DNA from: Pseudidiomarina mangrovi | Lineage (GTDB): Bacteria > Pseudomonadota > Gammaproteobacteria > Enterobacterales > Alteromonadaceae | Direction of reading: 5' to 3' | NCBI RefSeq assembly: GCF_003999375.1 | Contig: NZ_RJLC01000010.1 | Span: forward strand, 124,001-188,000 | DNA: 64,000 nucleotides | In this document: positions 1 to 8,252 of the stretch, piece by piece | Layout of the letters: each line of letters opens with the position of its first letter | How positions within the stretch are numbered: position 1 is the stretch's first letter | The notes under the pieces: model-generated | What the model saw: the letters and a program-made list of their open reading frames with translations, nothing else | Database searches by the model: none | Told to the model about the DNA's origin: nothing | Translations under genes and position numbers: made by a program

Positions 1-70
1 AATCGGTGTAAGCAAGAAGCGGGTTATGTGCGCATTTTGAGCAAACGCACCCGATTATGACAATTTGCTG

Positions 71-98
71 TTGCAACCAGCGGCTTTTTCAGTAAAAT
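71..98 (+). promoter_or_regulatory. Likely promoter of the tRNA-Lys pair
   Basis: A -35-like TTGCAA (71-76) and a -10-like TAAAAT (93-98) are separated by 16 bases. A GC-rich stretch follows before the first tRNA at 137. A GC-rich discriminator is typical of growth-rate-controlled stable RNA promoters. Prediction by eye only. Confidence 0.5.
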
Positions 99-136
99 GT
101 GCCGCCGTTGCCCCTGATAAGGGCAGCAGATAGAAT

Positions 137-212
137 GGGTCGTTAGCTCAGTTGGTAGAGCAGTTGACTTTTAATCAATTGGTCGCAGGTTCGAATCCTG
201 CACGACCCACCA
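137..212 (+). tRNA. tRNA-Lys (TTT anticodon), copy 1
   Basis: A complete 76-nt cloverleaf with genomically encoded CCA. The anticodon loop CTTTTAA (168-174) gives anticodon TTT, reading AAA/AAG lysine codons. The T-loop GGTTCGAATCC is intact. The bases just outside the gene, GATAGAAT (129-136) and ATTCTATC (213-220), are perfectly complementary, so leader and trailer could pair and extend the acceptor stem. Identical in sequence to the second copy at 241-316. Confidence 0.97.
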
Positions 213-240
213 ATTCTATCCATCGTTACCTTTCAATCGT

Positions 241-316
241 GGGTCGTTAGCTCAGTTGGTAGAGCAGTTGACTTTTAATCAATTGGTCGCAGGTTCGAAT
301 CCTGCACGACCCACCA
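241..316 (+). tRNA. tRNA-Lys (TTT anticodon), copy 2
   Basis: A 76-nt exact duplicate of the tRNA at 137-212, separated from it by 28 bases and so probably on the same transcript. CCA is encoded. The following gene is nadA, the same neighbour that the lysT tRNA cluster has in E. coli, which supports vertical inheritance of this locus. Confidence 0.97.
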
Positions 317-341
317 CGATTTCCAGTTTTGCCGCAGACGT

Positions 342-370
342 TTCGTTCGCCCCCCAATATGCACTATAAT
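342..370 (+). promoter_or_regulatory. Possible nadA promoter
   Basis: A perfect -10 hexamer TATAAT (365-370) lies 33 bases before the nadA start. The hexamer 17 bases upstream, TTCGTT (342-347), is a weak -35. It would let nadA be transcribed apart from the tRNAs. Confidence 0.45.
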
Positions 371-403
371 AGCCGCACTCATTCCCTGACGTGACCTGAT
401 ATC

Positions 404-1450
404 ATGAGCCTTACCGCAGACATTCAAGCCCGTGTGATCGCCAACTTGGATTATCCATTTCCGGCTAAACCGAAACCGCTTAGCGACGCTGACAAGCAAC
501 ATTACCGTGCGCGCATTAAACAGTTGTTAAAAGACAAGAATGCGGTATTGGTAGCGCACTATTATACCGATCCAGAAATTCAAGCGCTGGCTGAAGAAAC
601 CGGTGGCTGTGTGTCCGATTCGTTAGAGATGGCGCGTTTTGGTGCCAATCATCCGGCTGATACCTTGATCATCGCCGGGGTCAAGTTTATGGGCGAAACC
701 GCTAAAATTATCACCCCGCATAAACGCGTGTTGATGCCAACCTTAGAAGCCACCTGTTCGCTCGATTTAGGTTGCCCGATTGAGGAGTTCTCAGCGTTTT
801 GTGACGCCCATCCGGACCGCACCGTGGTGGTTTATGCCAATACCTCAGCAGCGGTGAAAGCACGTGCTGATTGGGTGGTGACCTCAAGTATTGCATTGCA
901 AATTGTTGATCACCTCGATGCCCAAGGCGAGAAGATTTTGTGGGGCCCCGATAAGCATTTGGGCAACTACATTGCTAAGCAAACCGGTGCCGACATGATC
1001 ATGTGGAACGGTGCTTGTATTGTGCATGATGAGTTTAAGACTAAAGCCCTGGAAGATCTCAAAGCCGTTTACCCAGAAGCTGCGGTATTGGTGCACCCCG
1101 AGTCACCAGCGGCGATTGTTGACTTGGCGGATGCGGTAGGTTCGACCTCACAGTTGCTGAAAGCCAGCCAAACGCTGCCGCATAGTACCTTTATTGTCGC
1201 TACCGATCGCGGCATTTTCTACAAAATGCAGCAGTTATCGCCGCACAAGCACTTTATTGAGGCGCCTACCGCCGGTAATGGTGCAACCTGTCGTAGCTGT
1301 GCACATTGCCCGTGGATGGCCATGAATGGCTTAGTCGCCATTGCTGAAGCGCTCGAGCATGGTGGTGATAAGCACGAAATTCATGTTGATCCAGCGCTCG
1401 GCAAGCGTGCGCTGATGCCACTTGAGCGAATGCTAAACTTTAAGCCGTAA
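404..1450 (+). CDS. nadA: Quinolinate synthase NadA
   Basis: Cytoplasmic [4Fe-4S] enzyme that condenses iminoaspartate (made by NadB) with dihydroxyacetone phosphate to quinolinate, the pyridine-ring step of de novo NAD synthesis. The 348-residue protein matches the E. coli length (347) and collinear motifs such as [21 protein letters not shown] and [11 protein letters not shown]. The three cluster ligands are visible as Cys118, Cys205 and Cys302, the last inside the CRSCAHC segment. The ATG at 404 gives an N-terminus in register with E. coli, although the ribosome binding site is weak. It stands alone between the tRNA-Lys pair and a convergent ZIP transporter. NadB is not in the window. Confidence 0.98.
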   Translation: MSLTADIQARVIANLDYPFPAKPKPLSDADKQHYRARIKQLLKDKNAVLVAHYYTDPEIQALAEETGGCVSDSLEMARFGANHPADTLIIAGVKFMGETAKIITPHKRVLMPTLEATCSLDLGCPIEEFSAFCDAHPDRTVVVYANTSAAVKARADWVVTSSIALQIVDHLDAQGEKILWGPDKHLGNYIAKQTGADMIMWNGACIVHDEFKTKALEDLKAVYPEAAVLVHPESPAAIVDLADAVGSTSQLLKASQTLPHSTFIVATDRGIFYKMQQLSPHKHFIEAPTAGNGATCRSCAHCPWMAMNGLVAIAEALEHGGDKHEIHVDPALGKRALMPLERMLNFKP

Positions 1451-1468
1451 TGCTCGGTAGGCTAGCCG

Positions 1469-2245
1469 TTAAGCGGCTAGCCACACATCCAAGAACATCA
1501 TCGTCACTAAACCCACCATAAAACCGCTGGTGGCGCGGCGATGATGGCCATGACGATGGGTTTCAGGGATCAGCTCATGGCTGATGACAAACAACATGGC
1601 GCCGGCTGAGAATACTAAGCCCCATGGCAGTAAGGTACCCGATAGCTGGACGAATAAGCCACCGACTAAACCACCTAATGGCTCCAATAAGCCGGTTGCT
1701 GCCGCTACCCAGAACGCCTTGCTGCGGCTATAACCCACGGCTAACAAGCCAATAGCCACCGCTAAACCTTCCGGCACGTTTTGTAAGCCAATGCCTATAG
1801 CTAACGGATAGCCAGTGGCAGGATCAGGGCCACCAAAGCCCACCCCAACGGCTAAGCCTTCAGGAAAATTGTGAATTGCCATGGCGAACACAAACAGCCA
1901 AATGGCGCGAATGCGCTCGGGCTTGACGCCCTCCATACCGGTATTGAAGTGACGGTGCGGTACTACGCGCTCAATCACGGCCATTGCCAGTGCGCCGAGC
2001 AATACCCCAACCACGGCAATCAGCCCTGGAACCATACCTTCGCCATGTTGCTGTTCGCTGATTTCTAACGCCGGAATAATTAATGAGAAGAATGCCGCTG
2101 CTAACATGACGCCGGCTGAAAAACCCAGCAATGTGTCATTGAGTGCTTCGCTCGGGCGCCGTTTGAGCAGAATAGGCAGGGCGCCAACCGCAGTCATAAA
2201 GCCAGTGGCGCTACTGGCCAGCAAAGCAAGCACAAGGATGTCCAT
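1469..2245 (-). CDS. ZIP family divalent metal transporter
   Basis: Inner-membrane metal importer of the ZIP family (ZupT/GufA type), probably carrying zinc and perhaps iron or manganese. The 258-residue sequence has about eight hydrophobic segments. It carries the ZIP signature helices: HNFPEGLAVGVGFGG and LQNVPEGLAVAIGLL provide the His/Asn/Glu metal-binding residues, and ISHELIPETHRHGHHRR is a His-rich motif near the C-terminus. The gene begins one base after the stop of the upstream epimerase gene, so the two are likely co-transcribed. It converges on nadA with only an 18-base gap. Substrate is not determinable from sequence; the family call is secure. Confidence 0.9.
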   Translation of the reverse strand: MDILVLALLASSATGFMTAVGALPILLKRRPSEALNDTLLGFSAGVMLAAAFFSLIIPALEISEQQHGEGMVPGLIAVVGVLLGALAMAVIERVVPHRHFNTGMEGVKPERIRAIWLFVFAMAIHNFPEGLAVGVGFGGPDPATGYPLAIGIGLQNVPEGLAVAIGLLAVGYSRSKAFWVAAATGLLEPLGGLVGGLFVQLSGTLLPWGLVFSAGAMLFVISHELIPETHRHGHHRRATSGFMVGLVTMMFLDVWLAA

Positions 2246-2246
2246 A

Positions 2247-3086
2247 TTACCCCTCGATAGTGGTTACAGCATGGTGACGATAATCGGGATAGTGTAATAC
2301 ATAGCCGCTTGCGCGCAAGAGGCTGTTGTCACAGCGTTTACTGCCGCGTGAACCAATCTGATCGCTTCGCTTCAGAGTACTCGGGTTAACGCCAAGTTGT
2401 TGCGCGTAGTAGTGGATAATGTCGGCTTGCAGCGTCGGTTGGTTATCAGACACTAGGTAAATTGGTTGCTGTTGCTCAGGGTGTTGCAGCAGATAGGCAA
2501 TAAAGCCCGCCACATCGTCGCTATGGATGCGATTACTCCAACCCGGTGTGATGGTGGCGGTACCGGCGGCAATGCCGCGCAGCAGCATACTGCGGCCTGG
2601 CCCATAAATACCGGAACAGCGCAAAATACTCACGTTAGCGTTACAACTGGCGATGGTTTGTTCCGCCTGTAACAGCATCTGCCCGCCGTGGTCGCCAGGT
2701 TCAGTGGGGCTGTGTTCGTTAATCCACTCCCCATCGCGTTGACCATACACGCCGGTACTGGATACATAAAGTAATCGTGGCGCTGGCTGCTCGCGCAGCA
2801 GGTGCTGCAACAAACGACAGGGCAACACATAGCCTTGATGATACGGGTCGCTGCTGCCGCGTGCTGGGGTTAAGGTCATCACAATGGCATCGAATTGGCG
2901 CTGCAGCAGCTGTTGTAAATCGTGCTGATTGCCGTTATCTGCGGCCACTAACTCTACCCCAGCAATGCTCGATTTATTGGCGGGTGTGCGGCAGGCTCCA
3001 ACCACCTGCCAACCAGCGGCTACCAGCTGCGGCGCGCTACGTTGGGCGATATCGCCATAGCCGAGAAATAACACCGATGGCTGCAT
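2247..3086 (-). CDS. NAD(P)-dependent epimerase/SDR protein, YeeZ-like
   Basis: A 279-residue Rossmann-fold protein of the extended SDR / NAD-dependent epimerase group, resembling E. coli YeeZ. The N-terminus FLGYGDIAQRSAPQL carries the glycine-rich nucleotide loop. LLYVSSTGVYGQ (about residues 104-115) contains the usual Ser-Thr/Tyr catalytic region, and RCSGIYGPGRSM matches the substrate-side motif of the family. The substrate is unknown. A RBS-like GGAG lies just upstream of the ATG at 3086. It precedes the ZIP gene with one intervening base, which suggests an operon, though no functional link is evident. Confidence 0.8.
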   Translation of the reverse strand: MQPSVLFLGYGDIAQRSAPQLVAAGWQVVGACRTPANKSSIAGVELVAADNGNQHDLQQLLQRQFDAIVMTLTPARGSSDPYHQGYVLPCRLLQHLLREQPAPRLLYVSSTGVYGQRDGEWINEHSPTEPGDHGGQMLLQAEQTIASCNANVSILRCSGIYGPGRSMLLRGIAAGTATITPGWSNRIHSDDVAGFIAYLLQHPEQQQPIYLVSDNQPTLQADIIHYYAQQLGVNPSTLKRSDQIGSRGSKRCDNSLLRASGYVLHYPDYRHHAVTTIEG

Positions 3087-3110
3087 GTGCTAGCTCCTTC
3101 GCGTAGATAC

Positions 3111-3136
3111 AAAAAAGCCGGCTCTTTGAACCGGCT
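3111..3136 (-). terminator. Rho-independent terminator of the cytochrome c gene
   Basis: On the minus strand the stem AGCCGG...CCGGCT is followed by a run of six T residues, 19 bases after the cytochrome c stop codon. It separates that gene from the epimerase-ZIP pair downstream. Confidence 0.85.
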
Positions 3137-3154
3137 GTGGGCAGACTGTACGGA

Positions 3155-3478
3155 TTATTTAATGGCTAAGATCCACTCGGCCAGTAAGGTCAACTGCTCA
3201 TCTGTCAGCTGTGGCTGTGGTGGCATAGGAATTTGCCCCCATTTACCCGCACCACCGGCTTTGATGCTGGCTTTCAGCTCAGCTAAAGCATTCGGATTAT
3301 CGGCATATTTCTTGGCAACATCGCTATAGGCAGGGCCAACTAACTTGGTATTAAGACCGTGACAAGCGGTGCAGACGTTCTTCTGCGCTAAGGCCAAGGC
3401 TTCTTCATTGGCTTGGGCTGGATTTGCTGCCAGAACACCAGCAACAACAAACAATGCAGCAACAACTTTATTCAACAT
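3155..3478 (-). CDS. Small periplasmic cytochrome c (c551/c5-like)
   Basis: A 107-residue precursor with a signal peptide (MLNKVVAALFVVAGVLA, cleaved after AQA) and a mature class I cytochrome of about 84 residues. The heme c attachment site is CTACH. The distal Met ligand lies in QIPMPPQPQLTDEQ, followed by the typical C-terminal helix LAEWILAIK, as in Pseudomonas cytochrome c551. It likely shuttles electrons in the periplasm to a terminal oxidase or peroxidase. The ATG at 3478 is preferred over the upstream in-frame start at 3553 because it starts a clean signal peptide and has GAGG 9 bases upstream. It is monocistronic with its own terminator. Confidence 0.92.
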   Translation of the reverse strand: MLNKVVAALFVVAGVLAANPAQANEEALALAQKNVCTACHGLNTKLVGPAYSDVAKKYADNPNALAELKASIKAGGAGKWGQIPMPPQPQLTDEQLTLLAEWILAIK

Positions 3479-3623
3479 CGGGTAAACCTCGCTATACGGG
3501 CAAGACGGAAGACAGAGCACCATCACTATAGTTGAGTTTGCGATGTTACTCAATCAACACTACGTGTCATCAGCTGTTCTTGATCAATAAATCAGCGAGC
3601 GAGTTAATGACTCAGAGCCTGCT

Positions 3624-4472
3624 TTAGGGCTGTAAGCGTTCAATGACGAATTTCTCAAGCGAGTTAACGGCTAAATTTTGATGATGATGTTTGAGCAGCG
3701 AAATATGGGTATTGTCGAGCTTCGGTAAGCGTCGGTTAGGGCGAATGATTTCGAGCTCTTCTGGCACCATATTGCGTGGCAAAACGGTGACGCCCATACC
3801 GGCTTTGACCGCAGCAATTGTTCCTGCATAACTATGACTGGAAAATACAATACGCCAGGTTTGCTCGATGCTATCTAAGGCCGTTATGGCGCGGGCGCGA
3901 TAGACACAAGGCTGTGGTGATAATACTAAGGGGATGGTTTGTTGAGCGGATTCAACTAAATCAGGGTCTCCTACCCATTCGAGAGTTTCTGACCAAACAT
4001 CCATACCATTGGGAAAATCTTCAGGACGATTCATTTTTACCAAGACCAAATCGAATTGCTGCCTCTTGAACCGATCTAACAAGTTGAGCGTCAGGTCACA
4101 TTCCACATTTAATAAAATTCGCGGGTGCAGCAAGGCATACTCAGTCAATACCTCGGACAAGAACACACTGGCGAAGTCTTCCGGTAAACCAAAGCGAACT
4201 TCACCTTGCAGCTCCGGTTGCTTAAAGCGATCCATGGCATCACGATTGAGCTGGATGATTTTACGCGCATAGGTCAGCAAAATTTCACCATCTGCGGTGA
4301 GCGTTAAATGCTTGCCGCGAATGAATAGCGGTTTGCCGACCTGGCGCTCTAACTTGTTGATTTGTTGGCTCACCGCCGATTGTGTGCGCGCAACTTTTTC
4401 GGCGGCACGGGTAAAGCTATGGGTTGCAGCTACGGCTAAAAAGCATTCAAGAGTAAGCGCATCAAACGCCAT
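3624..4472 (-). CDS. LysR-type transcriptional regulator, divergent from dabBA
   Basis: A 282-residue LysR-family regulator. The N-terminal winged HTH (residues 1-60; FLAVAATHSFTRAAEKVART, then QSAVSQQINKLE) is canonical. The C-terminal half is the periplasmic-binding-like effector domain. It is transcribed away from dabB, with 104 bases between the two start codons. LysR-type genes are common next to dab operons, so it probably senses inorganic carbon status and activates dabBA. That role is inference from position. The ATG at 4472 aligns the HTH at the expected distance from the N-terminus. Confidence 0.9.
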   Translation of the reverse strand: MAFDALTLECFLAVAATHSFTRAAEKVARTQSAVSQQINKLERQVGKPLFIRGKHLTLTADGEILLTYARKIIQLNRDAMDRFKQPELQGEVRFGLPEDFASVFLSEVLTEYALLHPRILLNVECDLTLNLLDRFKRQQFDLVLVKMNRPEDFPNGMDVWSETLEWVGDPDLVESAQQTIPLVLSPQPCVYRARAITALDSIEQTWRIVFSSHSYAGTIAAVKAGMGVTVLPRNMVPEELEIIRPNRRLPKLDNTHISLLKHHHQNLAVNSLEKFVIERLQP

Positions 4473-4483
4473 GATTAGAATTC

Positions 4484-4500
4484 CTTATAAGAAATATAAG
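4484..4500. promoter_or_regulatory. Candidate LysR-type operator between the regulator and dabBA
   Basis: The 17-base inverted repeat CTTATA-AGAAA-TATAAG contains a T-N11-A core, the usual LysR-type binding pattern. It lies 12 bases upstream of the regulator start and 77 bases upstream of dabB. That placement would suit autoregulation combined with activation of the divergent operon. Confidence 0.5.
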
Positions 4501-4576
4501 AATTATCAGTTTTACTTATTTTAAGTGCTCTTATATCGTGCGTCAACGTTGTCAGTGGTTGACCAAAAGGTGTTCT

Positions 4577-5908
4577 ATGATGGGTATTGAACAACTATTT
4601 CATCACGATGTTTTAAGTTCGGTGATGATGGTATTGATTGGCTTTGTGGCGCTATGTATCGCCGTGTTTGCGTGGCGATATCTTGCCGGTGATCGCGGTA
4701 AAGGCGCCTTCTACGGCTACTTGCTGATAGTCGTGGTGTGTTTATTTGTGCTGGTAATGGCCGACCACATGGCAGTACTGCTCGGTGCTATAGCTGGGGC
4801 AAACTTTGGTTTAGTGCGGTTGCTGGGCCATAATCGTCAATGGCCAGCGGCACAGCAATCAGCGCGTCTGGCATGGCGCAACTTTACGCTCGGGTGGTTA
4901 TTACTATGCGCTGCGTTGTTGATTCTCTATGGAGCCAGCGGCGAAAGCTCGATACAAGCAATGCTTGACAGCGATATTGCCAGCGGTTCTCTGTGGCTCA
5001 GTAGTTCGCTGATTGTGCTCGCGGCTATGACCCAGTCGGCACTGTGGCCATTCCATAAGTGGCTGAGCAATTCACTTAATGCACCGACCCCAGTGTCGGC
5101 CATTATGCACGCTGGTCTCGTCAATGGTGGAGGTTTTCTCTTAGCGCGCTTTGCTCCGTTACTGAGTGAACAGCCATTACTGCTGACGGCGATATTTGTC
5201 ATCGGTATTGTATCTGCCATTCTAGCCACACTGTGGAAGCTCATACAAAGCAACATTAAGCAGATGCTTGCGTACTCAACCATGGGGCAGATGGGCTTTA
5301 TGATCGCGCAATGCGGATTAGGACTGTTGCCGGCGGCAATTGCGCATATTTTCTGGCATGGTTTGTTTAAGGCTTATCTATTCCTTTCCTCTGGCTCAGC
5401 AGCAAAGGAGCCAAGGCTTAGTTTGCATTACCCACCCTCAGCCCTACAGTTTTTACTGGCGCTTACTGCTGGAGTGAGCGCTGCCGTTATTTTTGCCGCC
5501 ACCACCCACAAATCAGTTTTTGCTGGTGACACAACATTATTTTTGCTGGTGATTACGGTGATTGCCGGAACCCAAGTTGCACTGCCGTTGATGCAGGCTA
5601 ACAAGCGCTTGACGAAGCCGTTAGCCTTTACCCTCACAGCGAGTTTGGCGTTTGTTTATGGCCTTAGCGTGAGCTTTATTGAACACACGCTAGCGCCGCT
5701 AGCGATGTCGCACCCACAGCCGCTCAATATTATTCACATCAGTGCTTTGGTGGTTATGACCACAACGTGGATGTGGATTATTTTTGCCCACAAGTCGGCG
5801 CCGGAGCAGGTGCCGAAGTGGCAGCTGAAAGCCTATGTCGCATTGCTCAATAGCAGTCAGCCGCAGGCTTCAACGATGACGGCTCACCGTAATCACTATC
5901 AGGTCTAA
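4577..5908 (+). CDS. dabB: DabB, proton/cation-channel subunit of inorganic carbon transporter
   Basis: A 443-residue integral membrane protein related to the NuoL/MrpA antiporter-like subunits (PF00361). Many hydrophobic helices are present, with charged residues in the membrane such as SALWPFHKWLSNSLNAPTPV, typical of NuoL helices. In Halothiobacillus the DabA-DabB complex uses a cation gradient to drive one-way hydration of CO2 to bicarbonate. The start is placed at ATG 4577 (AAGG at 4567-4570) rather than the in-frame GTG at 4538, which lacks a good RBS. The stop is followed after 11 bases by dabA. It is not part of a complex I operon; the only partner here is dabA. Confidence 0.85.
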   Translation: MMGIEQLFHHDVLSSVMMVLIGFVALCIAVFAWRYLAGDRGKGAFYGYLLIVVVCLFVLVMADHMAVLLGAIAGANFGLVRLLGHNRQWPAAQQSARLAWRNFTLGWLLLCAALLILYGASGESSIQAMLDSDIASGSLWLSSSLIVLAAMTQSALWPFHKWLSNSLNAPTPVSAIMHAGLVNGGGFLLARFAPLLSEQPLLLTAIFVIGIVSAILATLWKLIQSNIKQMLAYSTMGQMGFMIAQCGLGLLPAAIAHIFWHGLFKAYLFLSSGSAAKEPRLSLHYPPSALQFLLALTAGVSAAVIFAATTHKSVFAGDTTLFLLVITVIAGTQVALPLMQANKRLTKPLAFTLTASLAFVYGLSVSFIEHTLAPLAMSHPQPLNIIHISALVVMTTTWMWIIFAHKSAPEQVPKWQLKAYVALLNSSQPQASTMTAHRNHYQV

Positions 5909-5919
5909 TGAGGAGCGTT

Positions 5920-8133
5920 ATGACTACTATCGCAATGCGTGATCAGCAATTACTTGATACAGCGATTGTCAGCAGTTGGTCGAAAATTGCACCATACTGG
6001 CCACTGCAAAATTTAATTGCGGTGAATCCGCTGGCTGGCTTCGAGCACCTGCCTTTTGAGCAAGCGCTCCAGCAGGCACACGGATATTTTCAACAGCGCG
6101 ACCTTGCTGCGGAAATGCAAACTGTTAATCGGCATAGTATCAAATGGTTGCAAGCCTTTTTTGACCAGGGCCAAGCAGCTATTTCTATGCCGTACCGTGA
6201 GCGCGGCTTGCTTGCCAGTCTGCGCCTGATGATCACGCTGGATGCGAGCTTGCATCGGCATGACGCGGAAAAACTGCAGTGGCTCGGAGCGCTGTCCGAA
6301 CACGCTGATGAGGTGATTGCTGAGGCCTTAGAGTTTTTGGCTATACCGGTTACCGAACACGGCCAATTTTTAACCTTGATGCTGACCACCTTACCGGGTT
6401 GGGCGAGCTACGTTCGCTATCGAACTCACTGGGCTGATAGCCACGACAGTGGGCATCCTCATCAAGTTAACGCGGCCGAATACCTGGCTTTTCGCTTGAT
6501 ACTCACTTGCTTAGTATGGCCGCAAGCCAAACAGCTTTTGGCCACCCATGAGCAGGCTGTAAGCAGCGCTGAATTACCCTCCGCTTACACCACCATGCTG
6601 GCGCGCGAACAAGCTTATCGAGTAGCCTTATTAACACAGCTTAAGGGTGCCGGTAGTGCTCATCAACACGCCCCACAGCACTCCCGTTATGCTGCTCAGT
6701 TAGTGTTTTGTATCGATGTCCGTTCAGAGCCTTTGCGACGAGCTATAGAGCAACAAGGAAATTATCAAACCTTCGGTTTTGCTGGTTTTTTTGGCTTGCC
6801 GGTGGCGATTGAGAATGCCGTAACAGGTGCTAGCCATGCGTCCTGTCCGGTGTTACTCAAGCCTAATCATAAGGTGGTCGAGTCTCCCGTCGGTTCGCTG
6901 CAGAACTGTCGTAAGGCCCACCAACGCGGACAGACACTGAAAAAGCTTTATCAGTCGCTGAAATATAACTTCACCACCCCGTTTGTATTGGCAGACGCGA
7001 TGGGGGTGGGACATGGCGTATGGATGGGACTTCGCAGTTTGGTTCCAGCGACAGCGGGGGCACTGACAACACGGGTACAATCAGCATTGGGACAGCACCA
7101 GCAGCTACATCCGAATAGCGCTGTTATCGCGCTGCCGCAGCGTATCAACTATGCTGCCAGTGCGTTGCGTATGATGGGATTAACCGAGCAGTTTGCACCA
7201 TGGGTGGTGTTGTGTGGTCATGGTAGTACCACCACCAATAACATTCATGCCACGGCACTCGATTGCGGCGCTTGTGGTGGTCGCCACGGTGCGCCAAATG
7301 CACGCATTCTAGCGGCAATATTGAATGATGGTGAAGTCCGTGCTGGGTTAGCCGCAGAAGGTATTGAAATACCCTCAGATACCACCTTTGTTGCTGCTGA
7401 GCATAATACCACTACCGATCAGGTTGAACTGTTTAGCAGCCCAGCAAATTCGCAACAACAAGCACAGTTAGCTGTTATCAAACGGGACTTGCGCAAGGCG
7501 AGTGAGCAAAATAGTGACTGGCGAGCAGCGCAACTGGGTTTAACCGCTCGCGGCGCTGAGGCGCATAGAGCTACTGCGCTGCGTGCACAGCATTGGGCCG
7601 AGGTTCGACCGGAATGGGGATTGGCACGAAATGCGGCATTTATTGTTGGCCCGCGAGCATGGACCCAGGATATTGACCTTGATGGTCGCGCCTTCTTGCA
7701 TTCGTATGAGTGGCAAAGCGATGGCGATGGTAGTGCGTTGACCACCATATTGACGGCGCCCATGGTGGTTGGGCAATGGATTAACGCGCATTACTTATTC
7801 GCTACTTTGGACAATGTGGCCTTTGGTGGCGGTAGCAAAGTGACTGCAAATATTACCGGCAAGATAGGGGTGATGCAGGGCAATGGCAGCGACTTGATGC
7901 ACGGTTTGCCATTGCAATCAGTGTATGCCAGTGACCAGCAAAGCTACCATGAGCCAATGCGCTTGTTGGTGGTTGTGCGCGCGCCACAGGCCCGCTTAAA
8001 CGCCATCATTGCGCAGCAGCCAATCCTACAAAAATTATTCGGCAATGGCTGGATCACCATGGTCTGCTGTGACCCGCAGCTGCAGCAGTATTTTACCCTA
8101 CAGCGCGATTTGACATGGTGTGCAACGGACTGA
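5920..8133 (+). CDS. dabA: DabA (DUF2309), zinc subunit of inorganic carbon transporter
   Basis: A 737-residue cytoplasmic protein of the DUF2309 / UPF0753 family, the beta-carbonic-anhydrase-like partner of DabB. The four expected zinc-site residues can be placed: Cys264 and Asp266 in LVFCIDVRSEP, His434 in VVLCGHGSTT, and Cys449 in ALDCGACGG. Spacing follows the characterised Halothiobacillus protein (Cys-x-Asp, then His and Cys 15 apart). The ATG at 5920 is chosen for the AGGAG at 5911-5915; an in-frame ATG at 5908 overlaps the dabB stop and lacks an RBS. With DabB it should accumulate bicarbonate, feeding biosynthetic carboxylases if the host is a heterotroph. No Rubisco or carboxysome genes are present here. 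Confidence 0.9.
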   Translation: MTTIAMRDQQLLDTAIVSSWSKIAPYWPLQNLIAVNPLAGFEHLPFEQALQQAHGYFQQRDLAAEMQTVNRHSIKWLQAFFDQGQAAISMPYRERGLLASLRLMITLDASLHRHDAEKLQWLGALSEHADEVIAEALEFLAIPVTEHGQFLTLMLTTLPGWASYVRYRTHWADSHDSGHPHQVNAAEYLAFRLILTCLVWPQAKQLLATHEQAVSSAELPSAYTTMLAREQAYRVALLTQLKGAGSAHQHAPQHSRYAAQLVFCIDVRSEPLRRAIEQQGNYQTFGFAGFFGLPVAIENAVTGASHASCPVLLKPNHKVVESPVGSLQNCRKAHQRGQTLKKLYQSLKYNFTTPFVLADAMGVGHGVWMGLRSLVPATAGALTTRVQSALGQHQQLHPNSAVIALPQRINYAASALRMMGLTEQFAPWVVLCGHGSTTTNNIHATALDCGACGGRHGAPNARILAAILNDGEVRAGLAAEGIEIPSDTTFVAAEHNTTTDQVELFSSPANSQQQAQLAVIKRDLRKASEQNSDWRAAQLGLTARGAEAHRATALRAQHWAEVRPEWGLARNAAFIVGPRAWTQDIDLDGRAFLHSYEWQSDGDGSALTTILTAPMVVGQWINAHYLFATLDNVAFGGGSKVTANITGKIGVMQGNGSDLMHGLPLQSVYASDQQSYHEPMRLLVVVRAPQARLNAIIAQQPILQKLFGNGWITMVCCDPQLQQYFTLQRDLTWCATD

Positions 8134-8160
8134 TGCGGGTTACTCGGGCGGGATGTACTC

Positions 8161-8227
8161 GGGCCATCCATGGCCCTCGCCCTGCGGGCAGCCGGCGGCT
8201 GTGCCAAACGGCTATCCTGCCGTTTGG
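8161..8227. repeat. Hairpin array after dabA
   Basis: GGGCCATCCATGGCCC (8161-8176) is a perfect 7-bp stem with a 2-base loop. CCAAACGGC...GCCGTTTGG (8204-8227) is a perfect 9-bp stem with a 6-base loop. Between them is a GC-rich segment with a further small stem, GCCCTGCGGGC. None has a T-tract, so they may stabilise the dabBA mRNA 3' end rather than terminate it. Confidence 0.6.
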
Positions 8228-8252
8228 TCGAACCGAAGGGTTCTCATCAAAG

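Noticed and set aside
1..56. AATCGG (1-6) and CCGATT (51-56), with an inner GTGCG/CGCAC pair, as a terminator or small RNA.
   Set aside because: Short stems with a large imperfect interior and no T-tract; likely chance.
4577..5908. DabB as a complex I (NuoL) or Mrp antiporter subunit.
   Set aside because: No other nuo or mrp genes are adjacent and the partner is DabA, so the carbon-uptake role is much more likely.
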